A program made the position numbers and the translations under genes. Below, piece after piece: positions 1 through 6,247 of a stretch of 10,165 nucleotides of DNA. Source of the DNA: RGIG3009 sp045590855 (lineage in GTDB: Bacteria; Bacillota; Clostridia; Oscillospirales; Acutalibacteraceae); the NCBI GenBank assembly GCA_045590855.1, contig JAZNRV010000106.1:1-10165 (forward strand), given 5' to 3'. The notes beneath the pieces are model-generated. The model did no database searches and was not told the origin of the DNA. It saw only the letters and a list, made by a program, of their open reading frames with translations. Position 1 is the stretch's first letter; every line of letters starts with the position of its first letter.

Positions 1-152
1 TTACTGCTTCGGTTTCGGAATTGGTACTCAGTGCCATGAATCAAAATTTTGTCCCGATCGTCGACGATTTGGGCTCGTTTATCGGCATTGTTACGCGTAA
101 GGATATTATTCGTCATTTTTACCGTTTAGAAAACGAAAAAGAAATTGGATAA
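1..152 (+). CDS. CBS-domain protein, C-terminal fragment
   Basis: Only the last 49 codons are present (frame beginning at base 3, TAA at 150-152); the 5' part lies outside the window. The peptide contains NFVPIVDDLGSFIGIVTRKDI, which follows the typical second half of a CBS motif: a hydrophobic strand (FVPIVDD), a turn with glycine, a second strand (FIGIVTR), then the KDI helix start. CBS pairs usually bind adenosine nucleotides and regulate an attached domain or act alone. The remaining tail (HFYRLENEKEIG) is short and polar, so the CBS domain is at the very C-terminus. Which CBS family this belongs to cannot be told from the fragment. A terminator follows 11 nt after the stop, so this gene ends its own transcript. 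Confidence 0.72.
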   Translation, partial: TASVSELVLSAMNQNFVPIVDDLGSFIGIVTRKDIIRHFYRLENEKEIG

Positions 153-163
153 AAAGCATCAAT

Positions 164-196
164 AAATAACCGCTGTTTTGGCGGTTATTTTTGTTT
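164..196 (+). terminator. Intrinsic terminator after the CBS gene
   Basis: A perfect 10-bp inverted repeat, AAATAACCGC (164-173) and GCGGTTATTT (181-190), encloses a 7-nt loop and runs into a T-rich tract (188-196, one G interruption). This is a standard rho-independent terminator. It separates the CBS gene from spoIVA. Confidence 0.88.
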
Positions 197-198
197 TG

Positions 199-228
199 GC
201 ATAAATTTTCCGTTCATCTCATAAAGAT
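199..228 (+). promoter_or_regulatory. Possible SigE-type promoter of spoIVA
   Basis: GCATAAA (199-205) resembles the SigE -35 consensus (kmATATT, 5 of 7), and CATAAAGA (220-227) resembles the -10 consensus (CATACAnT, 5 of 7 defined positions). The gap is 14 nt, inside the usual 13-15. In Bacillus subtilis spoIVA is transcribed by mother-cell SigE, so such a site is expected here. The region is AT-rich, so a chance match is possible. Confidence 0.42.
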
Positions 229-264
229 ATAGCAACAAAACATGAAGTGGACGGAGGAAAAACG

Positions 265-1746
265 ATGACAGCCAACAAAAGCATTTATCAAGATATAGCG
301 GCGCGAACAGGTGGGGACATTTATATCGGTGTGGTTGGTCCGGTTCGTACCGGGAAATCCACGTTTATCAAACAGTTTATGGATACGTTGGTACTTCCGA
401 ATATTAACGGCGACTATAACCGCGAACGAGCCATAGACGAATTGCCGCAATCTTCGGCAGGGCGTACCATTATGACTACCGAACCCAAATTCATACCGGA
501 ACAAGGTATTGATATTACCATAAGTGATGCGGTGGGAATGAAAGTTCGCATGATCGATTGCGTGGGATATGTGGTCCCTTCGGCTTTAGGATACATCGAG
601 GAAAACGCTCCGCGTATGGTAAAAACACCGTGGTATGAAGAAGAAATTCCGTTCAACATGGCAGCAGAAGTGGGAACAAAAAAGGTGATATCCGAACACT
701 CAACGATTGGTTTGGTGGTTACCACCGACGGCAGTATCACCGAAATCCCCCGCGAAGAATATGCCGAAGCGGAAGAACGCGTTATTCGCGAACTGCAAGA
801 ACTGCACAAACCCTTTGCTGTTTTGCTCAACAGCACACATCCTCACGATGAAGAAACAAAAGCCTTGTGTGACTCGCTGACAGACCGATACGGAGTGCCG
901 GTGACCGCGGTAAATTGTTTGGAAATTGATGAAGCGGAAATTCGCCGCTTGTTAGAAACGGTTTTGTTTGAGTTTCCCATCAATTCCATTGGTTTTCGGT
1001 TGCCGTCTTGGGTTGTTGGTTTAGATAAGAATCATGCCGTACGTCGCAGTATCACCGAAAAGATTCGGGAATCGGTAATCGGCATGGAAAAAATCCGTCA
1101 TTTGTCGGTGTTGCCGGAATTGCTGCGTTCTTGTGAATACGTTCACTATACAGCACTTGACGGCGTTCAATTAGGAACAGGAAACGGTAGCGTTCAAATA
1201 GAGGTAAAACCGGAATTGTTTTATCAAATCTTGGGTGAAGTTACCGGCGTTCCCGTATCAAACGAGGGCGAACTGATGAGCCACATGTCAGAAATGGCAG
1301 TTATGTGTAAAGAATACCAAAAAATCAAAGCAGCACTTGACCAGGTCAATGCCACCGGCTACGGTATTGTTATGCCGTCTTTGGATGAAATGTCATTGGA
1401 CGAACCCGAAATCATCAAACAAAGCGGCAGATACGGCATTCGTTTGCGTGCAACGGCACCATCTATACACATGATGAAAGCCGACATCACCACTGAAGTA
1501 GCACCCATTGTCGGCTCGGAACGTCAGTCGGAGGAACTGGTAAATTATCTGCTTCGTGAATTTGAAGAAAACCCCTCAAAAATTTGGGATTCCAACATTT
1601 TCGGTACGTCGCTTTACGGTTTGGTCAACGAGGGTTTGCACAACAAATTGTACCGTATGCCGTCGGATGCCAGAATAAAATTAAAAGAAACGGTGGAACG
1701 TATTATCAACGATGGTTGTAACGGGTTAATTTGTATTATTGTATAA
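265..1746 (+). CDS. spoIVA: Stage IV sporulation protein A (spore coat ATPase)
   Basis: SpoIVA is the coat morphogenetic ATPase. It binds the outer forespore membrane through SpoVM and polymerises irreversibly on ATP hydrolysis to form the coat basement layer. The 493-residue length is almost the same as the B. subtilis protein (492). Visible features are Walker A GPVRTGKST (about 25-33, K31), the paired sensor threonines in MTTEPKF (T71/T72), and the Walker B-like RMIDCVGY (D98). The C-terminus GLICIIV matches the conserved hydrophobic tail needed for localisation in the family. ATG 265 is chosen over in-frame GTG 247 because GGAGG (253-257) sits 7 nt upstream of 265, and because the resulting N-terminus aligns with the family. 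The gene is monocistronic, flanked by terminators at 164-196 and 1760-1795. It implies that the organism sporulates. Confidence 0.97.
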   Translation: MTANKSIYQDIAARTGGDIYIGVVGPVRTGKSTFIKQFMDTLVLPNINGDYNRERAIDELPQSSAGRTIMTTEPKFIPEQGIDITISDAVGMKVRMIDCVGYVVPSALGYIEENAPRMVKTPWYEEEIPFNMAAEVGTKKVISEHSTIGLVVTTDGSITEIPREEYAEAEERVIRELQELHKPFAVLLNSTHPHDEETKALCDSLTDRYGVPVTAVNCLEIDEAEIRRLLETVLFEFPINSIGFRLPSWVVGLDKNHAVRRSITEKIRESVIGMEKIRHLSVLPELLRSCEYVHYTALDGVQLGTGNGSVQIEVKPELFYQILGEVTGVPVSNEGELMSHMSEMAVMCKEYQKIKAALDQVNATGYGIVMPSLDEMSLDEPEIIKQSGRYGIRLRATAPSIHMMKADITTEVAPIVGSERQSEELVNYLLREFEENPSKIWDSNIFGTSLYGLVNEGLHNKLYRMPSDARIKLKETVERIINDGCNGLICIIV

Positions 1747-1759
1747 TACGTATTGTTTG

Positions 1760-1795
1760 TCCCGCCGAACACGTTTTCGGCGGGATAGTTTTTTA
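1760..1795 (+). terminator. Intrinsic terminator after spoIVA
   Basis: TCCCGCCGAA (1760-1769) pairs perfectly with TTCGGCGGGA (1776-1785) around a 6-nt loop, followed by TAG and six Ts (1789-1794). This is a strong GC-rich stem. It lies only about 15 nt before the start of the next gene's ribosome binding region, leaving no room for a promoter between them. Confidence 0.9.
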
Positions 1796-1810
1796 AAAAA
1801 GGAGAAAACA

Positions 1811-2509
1811 ATGGCATTTCATACTTCTACCGGCAGAAATAAAACACCTGTCACGTTTTCGCTGACGATGGTACAGTGTATTGCCTGCATGGTTCTATTG
1901 TTATTAGCTTTGATTTTAAGACTTATTGGCGGCAGTTTCTTTGATGTACTTCGTTCTTTGTTTCAACAAGCCATTACCGATACCGCGGTGACACAAACGG
2001 TTACAGAATCTTTGACTGTGGCGGTTGGCGGAACCAATTTGAGCATTGATGAACCGAGTATCACGAAGATTCCCGAATCGGTGAGTACACAGCCTGTTGT
2101 GTTGCAAGAACAAGCGGTTTTACCGCTTGCAGAGGGTAAAATCACTTCTGGTTTTGGATATCGCAACGACCCGTTTACTGACGAATGGGGTTTTCATACC
2201 GGGGTGGATATCGGAGCACCCAAAGGAACAGCGATAATGGCGGTATATGATGGGGTAGTGGTGCGCACCGATGAGAATAGCGGCTACGGCAAATATTTAG
2301 TAATACAGCACGGCAACGGTGCGCAAACATTGTATGCCCATTGCTCGGTACTTTGTAAAAAAGAGGGAGAAGAGGTCAGTGCCGGCGAAGTGGTTGCCAA
2401 GGTCGGCAGTACGGGTAATTCCACCGGCAATCATTTACATTGGGAATTAAAGCAAGATGATATGTATCATGATCCGCTCGGTGTTTTGGAAGAAAATCCG
2501 TATGCTTGA
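1811..2509 (+). CDS. Membrane-anchored M23 (LytM-type) peptidase, SpoIVFA-like by position
   Basis: A 232-residue protein with a single N-terminal membrane segment (about 17-40), a linker rich in Thr, Val and Ser (about 55-100), and a C-terminal M23 domain (about 105-226) that should face the extracytoplasmic side. The zinc and catalytic residues of a working endopeptidase are all present: H129 and D133 in FHTGVDIG, H177 in LYAHCS, and H208/H210 in GNHLHWE. ATG 1811 is preceded by AAGGAG (1799-1804); the upstream in-frame extension to 1739 runs through the terminator hairpin and is rejected. The gene overlaps the M50 protease by 8 nt, mirroring spoIVFA-spoIVFB, where SpoIVFA holds and inhibits the SigK-processing protease. 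The alternative is a SpoIIQ-like engulfment protein. M23 identity is certain; the SpoIVFA role is inferred from gene order. Confidence 0.85.
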   Translation: MAFHTSTGRNKTPVTFSLTMVQCIACMVLLLLALILRLIGGSFFDVLRSLFQQAITDTAVTQTVTESLTVAVGGTNLSIDEPSITKIPESVSTQPVVLQEQAVLPLAEGKITSGFGYRNDPFTDEWGFHTGVDIGAPKGTAIMAVYDGVVVRTDENSGYGKYLVIQHGNGAQTLYAHCSVLCKKEGEEVSAGEVVAKVGSTGNSTGNHLHWELKQDDMYHDPLGVLEENPYA

Positions 2510-3089
2510 ATGGGGATGGCAGGGGATAACCTTGCAATTAAGTTTGTTGTTTCCGTTTAGCATTGTCGTTTTGCTTTCGCTGGATACTTCACGGGTAACC
2601 GAACTTTGCTTGTTTGCCTCGTTGTTGCACGAAATCGGTCATGCTCTTGCAATGTGTTTGTTGCACGACAGACCTTCCAAAATCACCATGGGTTTTTTCG
2701 GTATGCGTGTTCAGCGCGAAAAAACACAACGTATCAGTTATGTTGGCAGTGCCTTGGTGTCTTTGGCAGGTCCTTTTATGAACGTTGTTTTTGTTGCTAT
2801 ATTTTCTTTACTCCATAATCCTGTGGCGGCATCGGTCCATGCCATCATTGGAGGATTCAACCTTTTGCCCGTGTATTCGTTGGACGGGGGAGAGGCGTTA
2901 TATGCTTTGCTCTGTTTGCGGTACGAAGAAGAAAAAACCGCCAAAATTTTAAGATTAGTATCTTGTCTTGTCGCATTTCCGTTACTGATAACAGGTTTTT
3001 GTTTATTTGTAAGCAGTCGGTATAATTTTTCGCTCTTGGCGGTGAGTTCCTATTTAATTTTGTTGATTTTTCTCAGACACAAGCATTGA
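2502..3089 (+). CDS. spoIVFB: M50 site-2 protease, SpoIVFB-like
   Basis: A 195-residue multi-pass membrane metalloprotease. HEIGH (H43, E44, H47) is the zinc and catalytic motif, numbered as in B. subtilis SpoIVFB. NLLPVYSLDGG (120-130, D128) supplies the third ligand. Hydrophobic segments fall at about 10-27, 35-55, 82-104, 108-127, 144-167 and 172-191. SpoIVFB removes the pro-sequence of SigK in the mother cell during sporulation. The start ATG 2502 lies inside the end of the M23 gene, with GGAAGA (2488-2493) as a weak ribosome site, implying translational coupling. The B. subtilis protein (about 288 aa) carries a C-terminal CBS domain that is absent here, so this is a minimal form. Another site-2 protease role is possible, but the M23 partner and spoIVA next door favour sporulation. 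Confidence 0.82.
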   Translation: MLEWGWQGITLQLSLLFPFSIVVLLSLDTSRVTELCLFASLLHEIGHALAMCLLHDRPSKITMGFFGMRVQREKTQRISYVGSALVSLAGPFMNVVFVAIFSLLHNPVAASVHAIIGGFNLLPVYSLDGGEALYALLCLRYEEEKTAKILRLVSCLVAFPLLITGFCLFVSSRYNFSLLAVSSYLILLIFLRHKH

Positions 3090-3114
3090 AAAAAAGAAAG
3101 AAATCCGTTATACT
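3086..3114 (+). promoter_or_regulatory. SigmaA-type promoter for the radical SAM unit
   Basis: TTGAAA (3086-3091) and TATACT (3109-3114) are separated by 17 nt, the optimal spacing. The expected start near 3121 gives a short untranslated leader before GGAGGA (3132-3137) and ATG 3143. The -35 box overlaps the stop codon of the M50 gene. A TATAAT at 3114-3119 is a better hexamer, but its spacing to the same -35 is 22 nt. Confidence 0.7.
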
Positions 3115-3142
3115 ATAATCATTACGTATGCGGAGGAATATC

Positions 3143-4984
3143 ATGGCCTTAACATTGGAACAATTGTTTGAAAAAGTTCAAAAGCCGGCACGCTATACCG
3201 GTGGCGAACTAAACAGCATAACCAAAGATAAACAGAACGTTTCGGTGCGTTTTGCTTTTTGTTTTCCGGATTTGTACGAAGTCGGTATGTCCCACTTGGG
3301 AATGAAGATTTTGTATGGTGCTACCAACGCGGTACAAGATTTTTGGTGTGAACGCGTATTTGCCCCCGATACCGATATGGAAGCCCTTATGCGAGAAAAC
3401 AACATTCCTCTTTTTGCTTTGGAAAGCCGTGACCCGATTCGCACGTTTGATTTTATCGGTTTTACGTTGCAATACGAAATGTGCTATACCACGATTTTGA
3501 ATATGCTGGATTTGGCGGGGATACCGCTTAACGCAGCACAACGTGGCGATGATATGCCTTTGGTGGTGGCGGGCGGACCGTGTGCCTATAATCCCGAACC
3601 TTTGGCGGATTTTTTTGATATTTTCATTTTGGGCGAAGGGGAAGAAGTGAATTTAGAACTAATGTCCCTGTATCGCAAACATAAAAAGAAAGGCTATTGC
3701 AAAGCGGAATTTTTGCGCGAGGCGTCTCAAATCGAAGGTATCTATGTTCCTTCGTTATATGAAGTGACTTATCATCAAGACGGAACGATTGCCGCAATAA
3801 CACCGCAAAAAGGTGCACCTGCTACCATTCGCAAACGCATCATTCGGGACTTGGATACGTGCTATTATCCCGAATCGTTTGTGGTGCCGTTTATCGACAT
3901 TGTTCACGACCGTGCCATGAGCGAAATTTTCCGTGGTTGTATCCGCGGTTGCCGTTTTTGCCAAGCCGGTTTTATTTATCGGCCGGTACGTGAAAAATCG
4001 GTCGATACCATTGACGAACAAAGCCGCTGCTTGTGTGAAACCAGTGGATATGAAGAATTTTCGTTATCATCGCTTTCTACAAGCGATTATACCCGTTTGG
4101 AAGAATTGCTCACGCGGTTACTTTCGTGGGCAGAAGACAAGCATACCAATATTTCGTTGCCCTCGTTGCGCGTGGACGGTTTTTCCGAGGAACTTGCCAA
4201 TCGTTTAAACGTATTACGTCGCAGCGGGTTGACGTTTGCGCCGGAAGCGGGTACACAACGTTTGCGGGATGCTATTAACAAAAATTTAAGTGAATCCGAA
4301 ATTTTAGATACCGCCAAAAAAGCGTTTGCCGGCGGATGGACTTCGGTTAAATTGTATTTTATGATGGGTTTACCCACCGAAACAGACGAAGATGTAAAAG
4401 GTATTGCCGAACTTGGTCAAAAAATTGTAAATTGCTATTATTACAATCCCGATAAACCAAAGGGTAAATCCGTTTCGGTTTCAGTCAGCGTGTCTTGTTT
4501 TGTTCCCAAACCGTTTACACCGTTCCAATGGGAACCGCAAGACAGCATTGAGCAACTACACCAAAAACAACAACTGCTGCGCGAATCGGTCACCACGCGT
4601 AAAATCTCGTTGAGTTGGCACGATGCCGAAACGTGTTATTTGGAAGCAGTTCTCGCACGCGGAGACCGTCGTTTAGGTGCGGTGTTGGAAACTGCCTTCC
4701 GTCGCGGTTTTAACTTGGATGCTTGGTCGGAGCATTTCAATTTTGACGCGTGGATGGAAATTTTCCGTGATGTAGGCTTGGACCCCGATTTTTATGCCTG
4801 TCGTCGGCGCGAACAACAAGAAATTTTCCCCTGGGAACACATTGACATTGGTGTCACCAAAGAATTCTTGTGGTCCGAAAATCAAAAGGCGCACCAAAAC
4901 ACCACCACACCGAACTGCCGCGAACAATGCTCACATTGCGGGGCAACCTGCTTCAAAGGAGGAATTTGCCTTGAACGACGTTAA
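3143..4984 (+). CDS. Radical SAM protein, TIGR03960 family (uncharacterised, B12-binding type)
   Basis: A 613-residue radical SAM enzyme. The N-terminal half (about 30-180) looks like the cobalamin-binding-type domain seen in B12-dependent radical SAM proteins, with FPDLYEVGMSHLGMKILY (41-58), AGGPCAYNPEP (143-153) and the GEGEE signature (164-168). The SAM core follows with the iron-sulfur motif C266-x3-C270-x2-C273 (RGCIRGCRFC). A strand with alternating Ser-Val (443-451) leads into FVPKPFTPFQW, typical of this class. The C-terminus carries five cysteines (592, 596, 599, 603, 609) that could bind a second metal or cluster. Start ATG 3143 is chosen over ATG 3128 because GGAGGA (3132-3137) lies between them. 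The next gene encodes the DUF2344 partner that normally accompanies or is fused to this family. Substrate and product are not known; RNA or ribosome modification is only a guess from usual neighbours. Confidence 0.9.
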   Translation: MALTLEQLFEKVQKPARYTGGELNSITKDKQNVSVRFAFCFPDLYEVGMSHLGMKILYGATNAVQDFWCERVFAPDTDMEALMRENNIPLFALESRDPIRTFDFIGFTLQYEMCYTTILNMLDLAGIPLNAAQRGDDMPLVVAGGPCAYNPEPLADFFDIFILGEGEEVNLELMSLYRKHKKKGYCKAEFLREASQIEGIYVPSLYEVTYHQDGTIAAITPQKGAPATIRKRIIRDLDTCYYPESFVVPFIDIVHDRAMSEIFRGCIRGCRFCQAGFIYRPVREKSVDTIDEQSRCLCETSGYEEFSLSSLSTSDYTRLEELLTRLLSWAEDKHTNISLPSLRVDGFSEELANRLNVLRRSGLTFAPEAGTQRLRDAINKNLSESEILDTAKKAFAGGWTSVKLYFMMGLPTETDEDVKGIAELGQKIVNCYYYNPDKPKGKSVSVSVSVSCFVPKPFTPFQWEPQDSIEQLHQKQQLLRESVTTRKISLSWHDAETCYLEAVLARGDRRLGAVLETAFRRGFNLDAWSEHFNFDAWMEIFRDVGLDPDFYACRRREQQEIFPWEHIDIGVTKEFLWSENQKAHQNTTTPNCREQCSHCGATCFKGGICLERR

Positions 4985-5639
4985 GGAATTTCGCACGGTA
5001 CGGATTACGTTTTCCAAAACAGGACGTGCTCGGTTTATTTCTCATTTGGATTTAAACCGTACCATGACGCGTGCGGTTCGCCGCGCCGATTTGCCGATTT
5101 GGTATACCGAGGGGTTTAACCGTCATCCGTATTTGACATTTGCTTCGCCGCTGTCATTGGGGTATGAAGGTGAGCAAGAAACCATGGACTTGCGCTTGGA
5201 ACAAGAAATGGATTTGGCAGAATTGGTAGCGCGGTTGGATGCGGTTATGCCGGAAGGCTTGCACGTAATAAAAGCCGCGTGGGCGGTTTGTAAGGCGGGT
5301 GATGTTGACAAGGCGGTGTATCGTTTGCAACTGGATGGTTGCCCAAAAGAGGTAATAGAACAACTGCTTTCTCAATCGGAAATCTTGGTGCAAAAACGTA
5401 ACAAGAAAAAAGAATGGATAACACTGGACATTAAACCATCTTTGGAAGCCGCAAACGTTCAAATTACCCAAACGGCAAACGGTTCTCAAATTGAATTGAC
5501 ATTGCCGTGCAGCAGTGCGCAGACGGTGAATCCCGCCCTGGTTGCCGAAGCGTTGCGCCAAATTCCCAACGCACCCGAGTTTTCTGTTTCGGTGTGTCGT
5601 TTGGCGGTGTTGGATAAACAAGGTAACGTTTTTGCGTAA
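4971..5639 (+). CDS. DUF2344 / TIGR03936 radical SAM-linked protein
   Basis: A 222-residue protein with the family opening VRITFSKTGRARFISHLDL and the conserved stretch FNRHPYLTFASPLSLGYEGEQE (about 49-70). This family is nearly always next to, or fused with, TIGR03960 radical SAM proteins, and no biochemical function is established to my knowledge. The best start is TTG 4971: GGAGG (4958-4962) is 8 nt upstream and the peptide then begins right before the conserved region. Starting earlier in frame would run far into the radical SAM gene. The gene overlaps its neighbour by 14 nt, suggesting coupled translation and a shared complex or pathway. The second half is more variable (KKEWITLDIKPSLEAANV about 144-161). 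Family assignment is confident. Confidence 0.9.
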   Translation: MNDVKEFRTVRITFSKTGRARFISHLDLNRTMTRAVRRADLPIWYTEGFNRHPYLTFASPLSLGYEGEQETMDLRLEQEMDLAELVARLDAVMPEGLHVIKAAWAVCKAGDVDKAVYRLQLDGCPKEVIEQLLSQSEILVQKRNKKKEWITLDIKPSLEAANVQITQTANGSQIELTLPCSSAQTVNPALVAEALRQIPNAPEFSVSVCRLAVLDKQGNVFA

Positions 5640-5655
5640 AAAAATAAAAAAAGTC

Positions 5656-5684
5656 TTGCTTTTTTTGAAAAAGTGTACTATAAT
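5656..5684 (+). promoter_or_regulatory. SigmaA-type promoter for rplS
   Basis: TTGCTT (5656-5661) and a perfect TATAAT (5679-5684) are 17 nt apart. Transcription would begin near 5690-5692, giving a leader of about 130 nt before rplS. The -35 box matches three or four of six positions, as is common next to a perfect -10. Confidence 0.72.
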
Positions 5685-5688
5685 TACA

Positions 5689-5815
5689 CGGTATCTGTGT
5701 ACCGTTGCTGTAAATCCATGCACAACGGGGGTTGGCATCGTACAAAAACGGTGTCAAAGCAGACATTCCGCTACCGATAACACGGCATGAATGTCGGTAA
5801 AAAAGTTAAGGAGGA
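5689..5815 (+). promoter_or_regulatory. Structured leader of rplS (candidate L19 autoregulatory leader)
   Basis: The stretch between the promoter and rplS is non-coding and full of pairing options. CGGTA/TACCG (5689-5693 with 5700-5704) competes with CCGTTG/CAACGG (5702-5707 with 5723-5728). An independent 9-bp hairpin forms between 5732-5740 and 5749-5757 (two G-U pairs, 8-nt A-rich loop). Near the gene, GACATTC/GAATGTC (5762-5768 with 5789-5795) competes with TACCGA/TCGGTA (5772-5777 with 5794-5799), since both use bases 5794-5795. No U-tract follows any stem, so none is a terminator. L19 leaders that bind the protein are known in Firmicutes; whether this one belongs to that family needs a covariance-model test. 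The ribosome site itself (5808-5814) is unpaired in both states. Confidence 0.5.
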
Positions 5816-5821
5816 AATATC

Positions 5822-6166
5822 ATGGATGCTTTAAAACTCATTGCTGCTGACAGCGTAAAAGAAGCAGCACCCCAATTTTCCGTTGGTGATACCGTTCGCG
5901 TAGACGTAAAAATCCGCGAAGGTGAACGCGAAAGAATTCAATCGTTCGAAGGCACTGTCACCGCCAAAAAAGGCAGCGGCGTCGCCGAAACCTTTACAGT
6001 TCGCCGCGTATCTTACGGCGTAGGCGTGGAAAGAGTGTTCCCGCTTCATTCTCCCAACGTAGCGGCTGTTACGGTTGTACGTTACGGTAAAGTTCGCAGA
6101 AGCAAATTGTACTACTTGCGTGACCGCGTGGGTAAAGCTGCGAAAGTTAAAGAACTCATTAAATAA
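5822..6166 (+). CDS. rplS: 50S ribosomal protein L19
   Basis: A 114-residue L19, the normal family length. L19 sits at the interface of the 50S and 30S subunits and contributes to an intersubunit bridge. Recognisable stretches are FSVGDTVRVDVKIREGERERIQ, then FEGTVTAKKGSG, then FTVRRVSYGVGVERVFPLHSP, ending in KVRRSKLYYLRDRVGKAA. ATG 5822 is preceded by AAGGAGG (5808-5814). It has its own promoter, a long leader and a downstream terminator. In many Firmicutes trmD lies upstream and ylqF and rnhB downstream; here trmD is absent from the upstream side, while ylqF and rnhB follow at short distance. Confidence 0.98.
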   Translation: MDALKLIAADSVKEAAPQFSVGDTVRVDVKIREGERERIQSFEGTVTAKKGSGVAETFTVRRVSYGVGVERVFPLHSPNVAAVTVVRYGKVRRSKLYYLRDRVGKAAKVKELIK

Positions 6167-6177
6167 GTTGGAAAGCG

Positions 6178-6208
6178 GGGAGGAACCAATCGGTTTTCTC
6201 CCTTTTTT
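6178..6208 (+). terminator. Intrinsic terminator after rplS
   Basis: GGGAGGAACC (6178-6187) pairs with GGTTTTCTCCC (6192-6202) with one G-U pair and one bulged T, around the loop AATC. Six Ts follow (6203-6208). It probably sets L19 levels apart from the downstream genes, with partial read-through into lepB. Confidence 0.85.
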
Positions 6209-6247
6209 CTATAAATTCATCAAATTTTAAGAAAGGAGAGAAGCAGT

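Noticed and set aside
1742..1747. TATAAT as -10 box of a promoter for the M23 gene
   Set aside because: The nearest -35-like TTGTAA (1716-1721) is 20 nt away, outside normal spacing, and the hexamer lies at the end of the spoIVA coding sequence. Kept only as a note in the findings.
4462..4494. Alternating Ser-Val codons in the radical SAM gene as a repeat or slippage tract
   Set aside because: The codons differ from unit to unit, and the stretch corresponds to a core beta-strand before the FVPKPFTPFQW motif normal for this class.
5646..5666. AAAAAAAG/CTTTTTTT inverted repeat after the DUF2344 gene as a terminator
   Set aside because: The stem has one G-C pair only and would be very weak. 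Its right arm overlaps the -35 region of the rplS promoter, and the T-run is better explained as promoter-proximal AT-rich sequence.
5154..5738. Open frame of 194 codons on the minus strand across the DUF2344 gene and rplS promoter
   Set aside because: It is antisense to a clear family member and runs over the promoter and leader. Its composition (rich in Phe, Gln, Arg, His) is that of a shadow frame, with no recognisable domain.
6187..6216. TATAAA at 6210-6215 as a promoter for the first lepB
   Set aside because: No -35-like hexamer is found 16-18 nt upstream; that position falls in the terminator loop.
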